NCBI GenBank assembly: GCA_959347315.1 | Contig: OY365817.1 | Coordinates: 2,824,295-2,888,294, forward strand | Length of the DNA stretch: 64,000 nt | Source: Bimastos eiseni | Lineage: Eukaryota; Annelida; Clitellata; Crassiclitellata; Lumbricidae | Direction: 5' to 3' | Shown: positions 54,501-61,599 of the stretch, piece by piece | Layout of the letters: each line of letters begins with the position of its first letter | Position numbering within the stretch: the first letter of the stretch is position 1 | Made by a program: the position numbers and the translations under genes | Notes under the pieces: model-generated | The model's database searches: none | Told to the model about the DNA's origin: nothing | The model's input: the letters and a program-made list of their open reading frames with translations, nothing else

Positions 54501-56494
54501 TGCTTTAGTTTTTTTAAGGATCTGCCACCCTAGTCATTCATTGTTTTAGTAAAAGATCTACTACATCTGTTGAATATATTGATTTTGTTAGATGCTGGAA
54601 GAGATCGGGTGCCTTCAACGAACCTTACTCCACAGAAGCCACTCTTCAGCCTTGTTCTCATCAAGATCACGGTATCAAATTGGTCAGTTGGAAATTCATT
54701 CATTTCATTTTAATATTAAATAATAATGATAACAATACCAGTCAATCCAGAACAAAAGCCCATCCTAATTTGTTTAATATATGCCTGGGGTGGGGAATAC
54801 TATTAATATTCGTAATAATATTAATCTTAATAATGATATTCATGTTTATTAATTACAACTGGCAAACCACAGTAAGATAACTTGTTTTAGTAGAACTAGA
54901 TGAAGAGGAGATGAGTCAGGTGTTGGACTAGTCGTGCTTCTCATTCACATTTCTGTGACCTTGCAGACATTATAAAATAATAATAATAGTAGTAGTGGTA
55001 ATGGTAATGGTAATAATAATAGTAATAATAATAATAGTGGTAATGGTAATAGTAATATAATGGTAATAGTAATATAATAGTAATAATAGTAGTAATAATA
55101 ATAGTAGTAATAATAATAGTAGTAATAATAATGGTAGTAATAGTAGTAGTAGTAGTAGTAGTAGTAGTAATAATAATAGTAGTAATAATACTAGTAGTAG
55201 TAATAATAGTAGTAATAATAATAGTAGTAGTAATAATAGTAGTAGTAATAATAGTAATGATAATAATAATAATAATAGTAGTAGTAGTGGTAATGGTAAT
55301 GGTAAATAAAATAGTAATAATAATAGTAATAATAATAATGGTAATGGTAATGGTAATAGTAATATAATAGTAATAGTAGTTGTAATAATAATAGTAGTAG
55401 TAATAGTAGTAGTAATAATAATAGTAGTAATAATAGTAGTAGTAGTAATAATAGTAGTAATTATAATAGTAGTAATAATAATAGTAGTAGTAATAATAAT
55501 AATAGTAGTAATAATAATAGTAGTAGTAGTAATAATAATAATAGTAGTAGTGGTAGTGGTAATGGTAATAATAATAGTAATAATAATAGTGGTAATGGTA
55601 ATAATAATATAATAGTAATAATAGTTGTAATAATAATAGTTGTAATAATAATAGTTGTAATAATAATAGTAGTAATAATAATAGTAGTAATAATAGTAAT
55701 AATAATAATAGTAGTAGTAATAATAGTAGTAATAATAGTAGTAGTAATAATAGTAGTAGTAATAATAGTAATGATAATAATAATAATAATAGTAGTAGTA
55801 GTGGTAATGGTAATGGTAATAATAATAGTAATAATAATAGTAATAATAATAATGGTAATAGTAATATAATAGTAATAGTAGTTGTAATAATAATAGTAGT
55901 AATAATAGTAGTAGTAATAATAATAATAGTAATAATAGTAGTAATAATAATAGTAGTAATAATAATAGTAGTAATAATAATAGTAGTAGTAGTAATAATA
56001 ATAATAGTAGTAGTGGTAATGGTAATGGTAATAATAATATAATAGTAATAATAGTTGTAATAATAATAGTTGTAATAATAATAATAGTAATAATAATAGT
56101 AGTAATAATAATAATAGTAATAATAGTAGTAGTAGTAATAATAGTAATAATAATAATAATAATAGTAGTAGTAATAATAGTAGTAATAATAGTAGTAATA
56201 ATAATAGTAGTAATAATAATAGTAGTAATAATAATAATAATAATAATGATAATAATAATAATAATAATAGTTTTATCAACCTGATGGATCATTATTTACG
56301 TCTGGTATTTAAAAGAAATATTAATAATAACAATAATAATATTTCGTGTCCAATACAAATTTGTTTCGTTGATTTTAGTCGCAGAAGACTCTGGAAAAGA
56401 GACGGAAGTCTTTCGACCGACTCCCGGCTGTATAGTGAAACTCGGTCAGTTTGTCACGCAGCTTACATCCGGTGAAAGAAATCCATCCAGCTAA
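17711..56494 (+). CDS. GTF3C1: General transcription factor 3C subunit 1 (TFIIIC220), 43 exons
   Basis: Largest TFIIIC subunit; with its partners it recognises the B box of tRNA-type promoters and recruits TFIIIB for RNA polymerase III in the nucleus. Exons: 17711-17762, 18491-18705, 19387-19535, 19895-20029, 20888-21008, 21510-21683, 22289-22410, 23943-24121, 24726-24936, 25694-25815, 26497-26619, 27263-27357, 27793-27930, 28790-28915, 29456-29509, 29625-29690, 29752-29949, 30443-30536, 31312-31400, 31985-32176, 32766-32925, 33795-33948, 34555-34718, 36349-36486, 36829-36909, 37649-37758, 38294-38395, 38914-39027, 39389-39495, 40509-40665, 41114-41248, 41699-41769, 43003-43177, 43421-43637, 45755-45976, 46933-47171, 48044-48157, 48974-49087, 49674-52799, 53500-53594, 53904-54096, 54592-54682, 56379-56494. 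All joins keep frame, giving ~2,949 aa (human ~2,109). Landmarks: start MDFVEACLDEIALEGLDG; WGEKFVIVASQRLR (exon 4); B-block winged-helix region in exons 5-7; second winged helix, exon 9 (about 383-453); NGVIPGDGMGGAGTDS (exon 22); SANT-like VTWTPQEDSLLLLCQLTNQF (exons 26-27); RIPEQ-type VTFETTIPEQIVVIDS (exon 34); VLQPVAIFELLE (exon 41). Intron 13 is GC-AG (CAG|GCAATG). Exon 16 is the least certain; exon 14 could end at 28909. Confidence 0.95.
17820..18015 (-). mobile_element. LINE 3' fragment (family 2), antisense
   Basis: The minus strand reads PGALPMWILLEQPPLPLQEE and LLSLPSVAFQRR, which matches in a shifted frame the + strand fragment at 34815-35130 (GASPMWVPPAGTASPFLF..). Both are the 3' end of one LINE RT gene. 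It lies in GTF3C1 intron 1 and is inactive. Confidence 0.65.
19278..19355 (+). mobile_element. LINE tail fragment (family 1)
   Basis: It has gtgctcgtgaataagctggg followed by 'cccttttgcttggctttcgagtggcac'-like sequence, the same tail as at 8263 and 11946. It ends about 30 bp before the acceptor of GTF3C1 exon 3 (19386). Confidence 0.65.
21690..22150. repeat. Cryptic ATT/TTA-rich simple sequence
   Basis: Imperfect attatt/gttatt trinucleotide-like sequence fills most of GTF3C1 intron 6. The open frame running out of exon 6 into it (Ile/Val/Asn-rich) is read-through of simple sequence and not protein. Confidence 0.8.
22151..22228 (+). repeat. tRNA-like SINE head with A and B boxes
   Basis: It has the TAGTCTAGTG A-box-like string (22162-22171) and a perfect B-box GGTTCGAATCC (22206-22216) at tRNA-like spacing. 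The ends can pair partly (GCGT..ACGC). The T-arm stem and part of the acceptor stem do not pair, so this is a tRNA-derived SINE or tRNA relic and not a functional tRNA. It is ~60 bp upstream of GTF3C1 exon 7. Confidence 0.6.
22437..22640 (+). repeat. SINE/LINE-tail repeat with 'gcgcctc' ends
   Basis: Begins with 'tttataaagcgcctctca', and contains 'gagaggtgctcccagtgc' and 'aggctgttccatagcaaagg'. Related pieces occur at 32400-32510, 32990-33140, 37860-37990 and 59535-59710. The pattern (stem of gcgcctctc with gagaggcgc) is that of a degenerate interspersed repeat. Confidence 0.5.
22735..22925 (+). repeat. SINE-like repeat, family F copy
   Basis: It contains 'gtgtgattacaagatagta', 'gaatgatgacgagtaattac', 'aggagtcgaatttaactgtc', 'catctgatttgaccaacgcc' and 'gaaagaaggactagtc'. 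The order and spacing are the same as at 47225-47430, making these two the best copies of the family. Confidence 0.75.
23519..23600 (+). repeat. Short repeat shared with 34180-34245
   Basis: The string ttcgtacccggatccggcaa, then 'atccaaatactcggattcgg' and 'tactcggtg', recurs at 34180-34245 with few changes. Both copies are in GTF3C1 introns. The class is unknown. Confidence 0.6.
26605..26748 (+). repeat. ~20-bp tandem repeat covering the exon 11 donor
   Basis: Six degenerate copies of 'gaggtatttccaggtaatag' run from the last codons of GTF3C1 exon 11 into the intron. The first copy holds the real donor (CCAG|GTGAGT, 26619/26620). The second holds CCAG|GTAAAT (26658/26659), and later copies hold weaker ones near 26680 and 26719. 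Confidence 0.8.
27075..27262 (+). repeat. Degenerate 'ttgcattacatttgg' repeat ending in an acceptor
   Basis: Multiple related strings (ttgcattacatttgaaattt, 'tgcatttggctg', 'ttgcatttcattttgg', 'ttacatttggcattcg', 'ttgcattatatttggcag') fill the 3' half of GTF3C1 intron 11. The last one provides the pyrimidine tract and AG (27261-27262) of exon 12. Confidence 0.65.
28903..28980 (+). repeat. Tandem duplication of an exon-intron junction
   Basis: Two identical 37-bp copies (28903-28939 and 28944-28980), both starting gtaccaggtcaaggtagtaa, are offset by 41 bp. The first spans the 3' end of GTF3C1 exon 14 and its donors (CAG|GTCAAG at 28909/28910 or AAG|GTAGTA at 28915/28916); the second copies the same donors inside the intron. 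Confidence 0.9.
30595..30870. repeat. Imperfect (TATG)n region
   Basis: Tetranucleotide-like gtatgtatgtgtgcaagtat sequence in GTF3C1 intron 18. The Tyr/Val/Cys- or Thr/His/Ile-rich open frames across it on both strands are repeat artefacts. Confidence 0.85.
33495..33775. repeat. (CAAT)n and (GATT)n tracts
   Basis: A short (GT)n, then (ATCA)n at 33510-33546, and an inverted complement (TTGA)n at 33725-33760, close to the acceptor of GTF3C1 exon 22. The two tracts are reverse complements about 200 bp apart and could pair in the pre-mRNA. Confidence 0.75.
34235..34545. repeat. Degenerate 'taatgatgtaac' tandem sequence
   Basis: Imperfect units such as aatgatgtaacattggaa, 'taatgatggaaacgtaaca' and 'gtgtaatgttggtacagta' fill the end of GTF3C1 intron 22. 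Minus-strand open frames here are by-products. Confidence 0.6.
34815..35130 (+). mobile_element. LINE 3' fragment (family 2), RT C-terminus duplicated
   Basis: One frame reads VVGPTTWNGLPQELHSIPHW and, further on, SRSLAYVGPTSWNSLPLSF and KRLKTVVFSA. The 'VGP..WN.LP' motif normally occurs once near the end of LINE RTs, so two copies ~50 codons apart suggest an internal duplication or two tandem fragments. It lies in GTF3C1 intron 23. Confidence 0.75.
35590..36150 (+). repeat. Interspersed repeat family V, two partial copies
   Basis: Two arrays of the same landmarks lie in tandem: 'aagtctctgttattacacagtgtctttaa' at about 35630, and 'gaggagggcgatgctaatgg' with 'cacacagtgtcgttaaa' at about 35965. 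Each is followed by text on tatccattcgtcag/acacaaggt-like sequence. They are in GTF3C1 intron 23. Confidence 0.5.
36985..37480. repeat. 21-bp satellite with ~222-bp higher-order unit
   Basis: About 22 copies of aatcatgatcattacatatt + c with regular variants (cagaatcatt, cacgatcagt, cataacatctt). The odd variant 'caatcaagtatta' occurs at 37107 and 37329, with matching neighbours, so the array was amplified as a ~222-bp block. It lies in GTF3C1 intron 25. Open frames on both strands are artefacts. Confidence 0.9.
39585..39910 (-). repeat. tRNA-related SINE, family G copy
   Basis: It runs from an 'agaagtagaagaagaagaga' edge through 'ggtgtttccttggccttggc' to a right end that on the minus strand reads ttgctcgatagcggaatgtt and 'aaggtcggggattcaaatcc', a degenerate A box and B box. 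Its relatives are at 56676-56965 and, shorter, 24955-25030 and 20775-20830. It lies in GTF3C1 intron 29. Confidence 0.6.
40084..40290 (-). repeat. tRNA-derived SINE, family H (best copy)
   Basis: On the minus strand the head reads tggccgatcggttagagcgg (A box, 40260-40280), then the B box gggttcgagcc (about 40216-40227), followed by a conserved body 'gcaattgcagttgtactgca' in + orientation and a tail near 40084. Copies are at 41350-41512 and 58836-59026, all with the head on the right. It lies in GTF3C1 intron 29. The A and B boxes look usable: the B box has one departure from consensus. Confidence 0.8.
41350..41512 (-). repeat. tRNA-derived SINE, family H copy
   Basis: It shares 'cacacgcctcgacagcgcaa', 'cgaaggacttgctcaaggtt', 'cggacgagggtcgaacccg' and 'gaccgctccaaccaatcggc' with 40084-40290. 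On the minus strand the A box (ggccgattggttggagcggt) and B box (gggttcgaccc) are both preserved. It lies in GTF3C1 intron 31. Confidence 0.8.
41880..42100 (+). mobile_element. LINE RT C-terminal remnant
   Basis: In shifting frames it reads RRRKWIGHTLSGDSLLRTVR, EGKLNGRRTREGG and MTEGYGKRKEKARTS. These are recognisable as the 'WIGH.LR.DSLL..V.EG...G.R.RGR' and 'W......YG.LKE.A.DR' ending of non-LTR RT proteins. Frameshifted and inactive, in GTF3C1 intron 32. Confidence 0.65.
42173..42444. mobile_element. MITE with TA target duplication
   Basis: The 272-bp element has ends AGGCTGTCAACAGGTACCCG and, in reverse complement from the right, AGGCTGTCAAAAAACATTT. Both ends sit next to TA (42171-42172 and 42445-42446). 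The sub-terminal palindrome ggtacccgggt occurs at each side. The interior contains a ~102-bp direct duplication (ctgactacccgggtaatgaa at about 42208 and ctgactgcccaggcaatgaa at about 42311). It has no coding capacity. TA duplication suggests Tc1/mariner-type mobilisation. Confidence 0.75.
43801..45194 (+). mobile_element. Decayed hAT transposon with perfect 8-bp TSD
   Basis: The 1,394-bp element in GTF3C1 intron 34 has ends CAAAGCCGGCCTTTGG and, in reverse complement from the right, CAGAGCCGACATTAG. It is flanked by ATGAGGGA at 43793-43800 and 45195-45202. Near 44170-44265 the + strand encodes SRLAAIIENEEQRKNISLTK, and 44643-44900 encodes KVKDKIAVHIV, then RILLAIPVTVVQSFSKL and later CHKTDF-type residues, which is the hATC region ('ILLTIPVTVASAERSFSKLKLIK..'). 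The middle of the transposase is deleted and the frame is broken. Confidence 0.88.
46013..46240. repeat. 13-bp minisatellite (gatatgatgatgg)
   Basis: About seventeen near-perfect copies begin ~36 bp after the donor of GTF3C1 exon 35. Only a few ggggtat variants interrupt it. The minus strand stays open (Ser-His-Pro-Ile repeat) because the 13-bp unit cycles through frames without stops. Confidence 0.95.
47225..47430 (+). repeat. SINE-like repeat, family F copy
   Basis: It starts 'caaactgacaaaccacagta' and 'ggattacaacatagtaatca', passes 'tatcacaggagtcgaattta', 'actgtcggaagccgtgca' and 'acatctaatttaactaacgc', and ends 'cgaaagaaggactagtc'. It lies immediately upstream of the 18-bp minisatellite in GTF3C1 intron 36. 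Confidence 0.75.
47490..47935. repeat. 18-bp minisatellite (tgtatgtcatatgcaggg)
   Basis: About 24 near-identical copies, ~110 bp upstream of GTF3C1 exon 37. The unit length is a multiple of three and has no stop in five of its frames, so long open frames (149-267 codons) run across it on both strands. One of them continues over the real exon 37 in a wrong frame. They are not genes. Confidence 0.97.
48550..48595. repeat. (ATT)n microsatellite
   Basis: About fifteen ATT units in GTF3C1 intron 37, next to a family F-like start (ggctggcaaaccgcagaaag) at about 48612. Confidence 0.85.
49125..49385. repeat. (GATT)n-rich tract
   Basis: Imperfect gattgattgattggtttatt sequence begins ~35 bp after the donor of GTF3C1 exon 38 and covers ~250 bp of intron 38. 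Similar tracts are at 46285-46350 and 33725-33760. Confidence 0.85.
49674..52799 (+). CDS. GTF3C1: GTF3C1 giant exon 39: Ser/Thr/Pro-rich disordered insert
   Basis: A single 3,126-bp exon (1,042 codons, about residues 1744-2785) opens at acceptor tccatatag|GAAGAAGAC and closes at CACACAG|GTATGC. It replaces the shorter acidic/Pro-rich linker of human GTF3C1. Its start (EEDVTIDPWELSSTADD) and an early basic patch (TAKKRPSDDK) are the parts that resemble that linker. Composition is dominated by Ser, Thr, Pro and Ala with many SP/TP pairs, no predicted fold and very few aromatic residues. A region at 50715-51105 is an internal protein repeat (units such as TPVASISKSL, SVTSASKFQACK, TPATSISKSLACQ, TPVASASKSPACK). 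Near 52390-52460 there is a shorter VVTGGQ/VVSAGQ/PVTSSSQ repeat. Codon use is even and no stop occurs in 1,042 codons, which supports selection. Regulation by phosphorylation is plausible but only inferred. Confidence 0.9.
53500..56494 (+). CDS. GTF3C1: GTF3C1 C-terminal exons 40-43
   Basis: After the disordered insert the conserved C-terminus returns. Exon 41 (53904-54096) reads VRVIPRPWRTPEG, then LRTMLEAVMLFVIETPGV and VLQPVAIFELLE (human FIGRPWRVVDG...VLQPVAVLELLQ). Exon 42 has MLEEIGCLQRTLL. Exon 43 ends TPGCIVKLGQFVTQLTSG and stops at 56492-56494. Exon 42 must end at 54682 (ATTG|GTCAGT) and not at the nearer GT at 54672, because only that choice keeps the conserved frame of exon 43. 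Intron 42 is almost wholly simple repeat (54970-56275). Confidence 0.9.
54968..56276. repeat. 1.3-kb TAA/TAG/TGG trinucleotide mosaic
   Basis: Over 430 triplets of taa, tag, gta and tgg variants in GTF3C1 intron 42 with almost no interruption. Blocks recur in order: taatgataataataataata + tagtagtagtggtaatggta at about 55253 and 55766, and agtagttgtaataataatag at about 55376 and 55874, i.e. a ~500-bp higher-order unit. Minus-strand open frames of 272 and 440 codons (poly-Leu, Ile/Thr, Tyr) are artefacts of a stop-free complement. Confidence 0.97.
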
Positions 56495-56675
56495 TTCTAG
56501 GTGGAAAACTGTTGGAGATCCTGATTCACGCTGTGGAGAATGTCATAAATCTAGGAGCTTGTTGAATTATGTAAAATAGTGTGATGTTATTGCCTTTGCA
56601 CGTTTTCATGCATCTATTGTGTGTTCCATTTGCTTAGTCCTTTGTTATTACCCTTACAGTGCTACTTGTAAGGTA

Positions 56676-56965
56676 AGAAGAAGAAGAAGAAGAAGAGCAG
56701 TCAGTCCCATAGGTAACCCTGACAGGAAGACATGGGTATGAAGTGTTGGCGACATTTTCTTTGCCTTGGCTTACGAGGGTGTATGGCCAGTTCTCTCACT
56801 CACCCTCTGATCTCCCAAACGTCTTGTGAAGTAGAAGCAACACTGACAGAATGCCATTTCTACTCAGCGATTATGAGCAAAGAAGGGCTTGATTATAGCT
56901 TGAACTTGTAACCAGGCTAGCACTGTAGCAAATATGCTACAGAATTGCCTTGTCTAGGGGTGAAT
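56676..56965 (-). repeat. tRNA-related SINE, family G copy
   Basis: It starts gtaagaagaagaagaagaag, and contains 'acatgggtatgaagtgttgg', 'cgacattttctttgccttgg' and 'gaacttgtaaccaggctagc', parallel to 39585-39910. The right end is the degenerate tRNA-like part on the minus strand. Confidence 0.6.
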
Positions 56966-56969
56966 TCCT

Positions 56970-57240
56970 TGGAATTTAATTGTGTAGGGATTTAACTACG
57001 TATGGATTTAATTGCCTATGGATTTAACTGTCCAGGGATTTAACTGCCTATGGATTTAAATTGCCTATGGATTTAAATTGCCTATGGATTTAACTGTCTA
57101 GGGATTTAACTACCTATGGATTTAAATTGCCTATGGATTTAATTGCATAGGGATTTAAGTGCCTATGGATTTAATTGCCTATGGATTTAATTGCATAGGA
57201 ATTTAACTGCCTATGGATTTAATTGCATAGGGATTGCCTA
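56970..57240. repeat. 16-17 bp minisatellite (tgcctatggatttaat)
   Basis: About sixteen units with variants (ctatggatttaaattgc, 'ctagggatttaactac', 'cataggaatttaactg') lie downstream of GTF3C1. Confidence 0.9.
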
Positions 57241-57530
57241 GGAATATGTCTGACTAGGGAATCCACAGAAGAAGCACCAGTCAAAATCCTGTGTTTAGAT
57301 TTAAGTCCCATTTGCAGTGTACTGTGTTATGTTTTGAAATCTGTGCTTTATGTAAGAAGCTTTATGTCATGTAAGAAGAATTTCTGTAATAATAATAATA
57401 GTTTGAAATTGACCATTTGTCTTTCGGTTGTGATGTTTCTGCACAAGGTGCAAAAATTATCGTGCAACTGTCTCTGAGCACAAACGTCAATGAATGCACG
57501 TAATGTATGAAATTACGTTACCCCAAACGA

Positions 57531-57533
<3 letters not shown>

Positions 57534-57589
<56 letters not shown>

Positions 57590-57602
57590 ATATATATATA
57601 TT
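57534..57602. repeat. (TA)n microsatellite
   Basis: About thirty TA units with one 'gatatata' interruption, between GTF3C1 and the MIC19-type gene. Confidence 0.95.
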
Positions 57603-57939
57603 TATGTTACCCTACCTTAACCACTTTATCCTATAATTATTTGTAAGTATACCGTATTCTACCTTGGTTGCTATTACTGCTGCTAGCTTAACCGTTGTTA
57701 ACTTAATTTACGTGATATCATTCAGTGTACCATACCTATCCATATCTTTTGTCGTTTGTTACCATTCGACCTTATCTTTACATTACCTTATACAATACCT
57801 TATCGTGAACTTTCTGTCATACATTGACCTCCTTTTTAACCATACCTTCTATATATCACAACCGATCATAGTCATCATAATATCACACAAACATTCAAAG
57901 AGTACAGGCTGACTGAATATAACGCGGCACCAAAATTGT

Positions 57940-58010
57940 GTTTAGTGGGCTTTTTAGAAACAGGTCTGCCACCTATCGAATGCATAGAAAACATTTTCTT
58001 TCTAGCACTT
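57940..58010 (+). repeat. Interspersed repeat family V fragment
   Basis: The string ctttttagaaacaggtctgc followed by 'cacctatcgaatgcatagaa' matches the left edges of the copies at 9135 and 63417. Confidence 0.7.
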
Positions 58011-58446
58011 AACAGTTGACAATATGACACGCAAGAAAATGGCAGATCCTGCAAGACAACGTCATTATTATAGTCCTTCTATTATTGTTAATTGCAAGGG
58101 AACTTTTGATCTGACCTTTGCTCAGTGGTTAAATTACCCATCCACAAGTGCCAGATCTCCAAATCGTTACCGATTAGAAACTTAATCCAAATAACCAATA
58201 TATTCGCTATGTGCTATTCAGATAACGATGAAATGTAGCAGTAGTTTAAGTTAAGCGACAATATGAGTCATCTGTCTTTGAACTATCACTGCATTGAAAT
58301 TGCAAAAAATTATACGGTATCCATTAAAAACTAGCGCTATATAAATTCAACGTTACCTCTGGGAAAGTGTGACCCTAGGCGGAAGTCCGATACGACCTAA
58401 ACAAGGTCGTGCGGTTTTAGTTGGAGTTGTTAGTTGAAAACCGGGA

Positions 58447-61112
58447 ATGGGAGCTTCGGAGAGTACGCCGCGAGTCGTGACCTTAGAGGGAGACGATGGA
58501 AGTACTGTTGTTACGGTACGTTAAACTGCGAAAATATGACAAGTTAATGCAAACCGTGGTTGTATTTGCATCTTGTTTCACTTCTGCAGCGAAGCACGTT
58601 TCTGGTCAAACTAAACGTCGGAATTCACCATGAATATCGAGTATTGCAATATACAGTATTCTGAGCTAAATGTGAAAACCTATGTATGCTTGGAACTATA
58701 TTTAATACCCGATGAATTAATTTGTACAAGCATCTTTTGTATAGAAATTTCAGTAGAAGCTCCGTTGATAAACTTAAAAGTAACCGTAAACTTGAAGATC
58801 GTCAAGTATTTTTTTAAAATTGAAATTCTTGAAATTTGATATTGCCCTTCTTTCAATATCTTTTGCTCAGAAGTGCGCACGCCTCGACGGCCCAATTGCA
58901 GTTGTACTGCAGAGCAATTGTGTGCAAAGTACTTGCTCAAGGTTCCCACACAGTGACTGACTCCAAACCCGCTCACTCAGCGCACACTGAATGTTTTGGG
59001 CCGACCGCTCTAACAGATCAGGCCCTATGTTTCTAATTGATGCAGTAGGGTTTGTCGACTCTATTCGAGAGGTTTAAGTGTTCACATATTATTTACTTAC
59101 CTAGCTAAATGTTAGTACAAATATTTTTCCAGATTTCCGAGGCAGTTGCAAGACGTCTACTTGGAAAACAAACAGGTTATCGTCAGTCTCTCTAACCTGC
59201 GATATATTTAGTGCTTTTGGGGAATTAACAGCAGCAGCATGGAATGCGCAAGAGCCCCTGATAGTTCTCCATCATTGACATTGTTCAACCAAGCAGGGGC
59301 GTCACGATTGGAGCGGGGGGTCCAGAGGCAAATGCCTCCAAGGGGGGGATAGTTTTTGAGTATTAGGGGTGATATCTTGCCTTCCTGACACTTGGGATCG
59401 AGGGGTTTGCTGCCCCTGAAATCAAAAGCCCCATATCTAAAGTGGGAGATTGTACGGAGGTAATAGTAGTTGAAATAATACAGAAACAACAGTGGTGACT
59501 TACTAATCAAGGGACTCATATAGTGCTGTTGTCATGATCAATGAAATTTTATATAGAGCCTCTTCATGAAATCTACTCGGAGGCGCTTCCAGTCCAACCT
59601 CAGCCAAAGAGATCAGTTTTAAGAGAAGAGTAGAAAGATGATGATGAGTTCTTAGGTAAAAGCCAAAAGTCCAGAGGAAGCCTATTTGCAGTGTACTAGG
59701 TTGATGGCCACTCTGCATGTGTGGAGCTGATATCTCGAGACAATTATCTGCCGTGTGGAAAATTGAACCACCAGCCTCCTCGAGTGTTTGTTCTGTACGC
59801 TAGTCATCTGATTATCGGACATCCGATTCATGATTGGGAATAAGACCTGTAGTTAATACTGTTATTCATTTATCACTTACCATTTATCACTTAGCATCAA
59901 TCGATGGCAACGAGCAGTTACCATGAGTGAAAGATTTGCTCAAGGTCGTAACCAAAAACTCGAAGAGAAGAGGTATTGAACTTATACTCTCTGTGTTAAA
60001 AGGGAAACTGTCTAACCAGTCTGCTTCCATGCCTTGCGTGATGTCAAAGACGCTATGGATATTGTCTATGTGACCTGGATAACAGTCCCAGCTGGAAATG
60101 TGTTTCCAGGCTCAATAATTTACCCACGGCATTGTCAATGTTGTAGCTGAAAGAGATTTGTTTTATTGAACTTTGTTAAGATTTTGTGAGAGTAGTACTA
60201 ATGGAGTAGCCTTGGTGGTGACAGTTTTGTAAGGTTGATGTCACAGTTGTATAATTTATAGCATATTGATATTATTTGTGGCAGATATAATTTGTAATAT
60301 ATATATGTATATATATAGTTTGTTACAGATATCCATTTGTGACATATATAATTAGTAGGAGATGTTATTTGTGTCTGGTAAGCTTTCTCTTGTATTTCAG
60401 GGTTACCATCAACACCTGCAGATGTGGTAGGTTATTTGATTAAGTATATTCTTGCAAAACAGCTTTTAAAGAAAGTTGAATGCAATGAAAATTATAATTT
60501 GTTGTAATTATCAGTTTGTACCAAATAAAAAAAATCTCTCATATTTACATTTTCTGGCAACTGAATTATTGAATTGACGTGTTTTGGATTCGACTCTGAG
60601 TTCGTAGTTACCCTGTTCATGGAGACTGAAACTTATGCATAATGTTTGATAATGTGTTAATTTTGATTCTTGTTCAAGTTACATGCGATGATAATAAGAA
60701 TGCTAGACACAGTTTGTGCCACTCTTTTTGTTTATCAACACAACAGAATCTCAACAGAATTTATAACAATATTTCTCTGTCCTCTTAGAGTTAAATTTTC
60801 TAATGGAACGTACTATTTAATTAATAATATTTTTATGTTCTCTCAAATTAAGACTTAGTAACTGGACATTACAAATTCATCAATGTTTTTACCTAAGATT
60901 CAGATTACTAAGTAAAAATTATTTATTTATGGATGATATATCTGTTTTATGTAATCTTGAATTGATATTTGCCATCTATATAATTTATGTAATTTGCATC
61001 TTATGTTTTAAAGGAAAAACCAGAAGTATCTTCGAGTTCTGTGTTGAGTCGAGAGGATTTTAAGACAATTGAGAGTTACTACGAACAAAGACTGAAAGCT
61101 ATCGAAACTCAG
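58447..61112 (+). CDS. MICOS subunit MIC19/MIC25-type protein, 5' part
   Basis: Four exons (58447-58515, 59133-59175, 60401-60426, 61014-61112) join in frame to give 79 codons; the gene continues past the window. MIC19/MIC25 (CHCHD3/CHCHD6) sit on the inner mitochondrial membrane and hold cristae junctions through MIC60; a C-terminal CHCH domain is expected but is not in view. The start MGASESTPRVVTLEGDD carries Gly2 with Ser6, a fitting N-myristoylation signal as in vertebrate MIC19, and the 'RVVTLE' phrase matches the family's R-V-T-F-E opening. It is followed by ISEAVARRLLGKQTG (family 'LSE.VI.R...') and REDFKTIESYYEQRL, a charged helical segment. Exon 3 is only 26 bp. The start is supported by the absence of an upstream in-frame ATG in good context. 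Which paralogue it is cannot be told without the CHCH part. Confidence 0.8.
58836..59026 (-). repeat. tRNA-derived SINE, family H copy
   Basis: Shares the tail 'gatattgcccttctttcaat', the body 'cgcctcgacggcccaattgc', 'agttgtactgcagagcaat' and the head (minus strand) 'ctgatctgttagagcggtcg' with 40084-40290. The B box is damaged (ccaaacccg on +). It lies in intron 1 of the MIC19-type gene. Confidence 0.75.
59290..59440 (+). mobile_element. G-rich non-autonomous hAT-like fragment
   Basis: Its left terminus is caggggcgtcacgattggag. The interior ('agaggcaaatgcctccaag', 'cttgccttcctgacacttgg') matches 12700-12870. No right end or target duplication could be paired, so it is probably truncated. Confidence 0.5.
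59535..59715 (+). repeat. Interspersed 'gcgcctc' repeat
   Basis: The elements 'ttatatagagcctcttcatg', 'ggaggcgcttccagtccaac' and 'cagttttaagagaagagtag' resemble 22437-22640 and 32990-33140. It lies in an intron of the MIC19-type gene. Confidence 0.45.
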
Positions 61113-61344
61113 GTGCTACATTTTCAGCAGAGTTCCTTTTTCTTGAATTAATAAATAATATATATTTGAAAAAAATGTTGCCACAGAATAGGATGGGCCT
61201 AGAAGGTTAGTAATAATGAAATGTACAGAAGAATTGTCATTAAAGAAAAATCTCATGCGAAAAGTCATCCATAGAAAGCTATGTTTATTTGGTCCTATCT
61301 GGCGAATGAAAGACAACAGAAAATTTTGAACACTGGTTTTTGTA

Positions 61345-61520
61345 AGAATGAATGGAAGAAATAGGAGAGGAAGACCAGATAGGAAATTGACAGATTACAT
61401 TGGAGAATGGTGTGGAACAAGTCTTCAAGATTTGAGCCATATTGCAATGAACAGAGAGGTGAGAAGAGATGTCGTCAGAAAGTCATCAGATGATGAGTCA
61501 ATGCTTGTTGATTTACTGAT
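61345..61520 (+). mobile_element. LINE RT C-terminal remnant
   Basis: The frame reads MNGRNRRGRPDRKLTDYIGE, then WCGTSLQDLSHIAMNREVRR. This is the classic 'GRR.RGRP...W.DDI..W.G.SL.....A.DR..WR' ending of non-LTR retrotransposon ORF2. Truncated, in the last visible intron of the MIC19-type gene. Confidence 0.8.
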
Positions 61521-61599
61521 ATTAATGTAACCTTGATCTGCTTTACTGATAGACATTCTCACAAATGAAATTATTTATTTGATGCTTTTTGCATCTCAG

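Larger units (their letters stand above)
56495..58446. other. Spacer between GTF3C1 and the MIC19-type gene
   Basis: It holds the GTF3C1 3' UTR (no convincing AATAAA spotted close to the stop), a family G SINE, a 16-bp minisatellite, a (TA)n tract and a family V fragment, all listed separately. No additional coding region is recognised. Confidence 0.6.

Noticed and set aside
54592..54671. Donor GTATCA at 54672 for GTF3C1 exon 42
   Set aside because: It would put the last exon in a frame without homology (RRRRLWKRDG); donor at 54683 keeps the conserved C-terminus.
54970..56292. Minus-strand frames of 440 and 272 codons (poly-Leu, Tyr, Ile/Thr)
   Set aside because: Complement of a TAA/TAG-type trinucleotide array; no start context, no homology.
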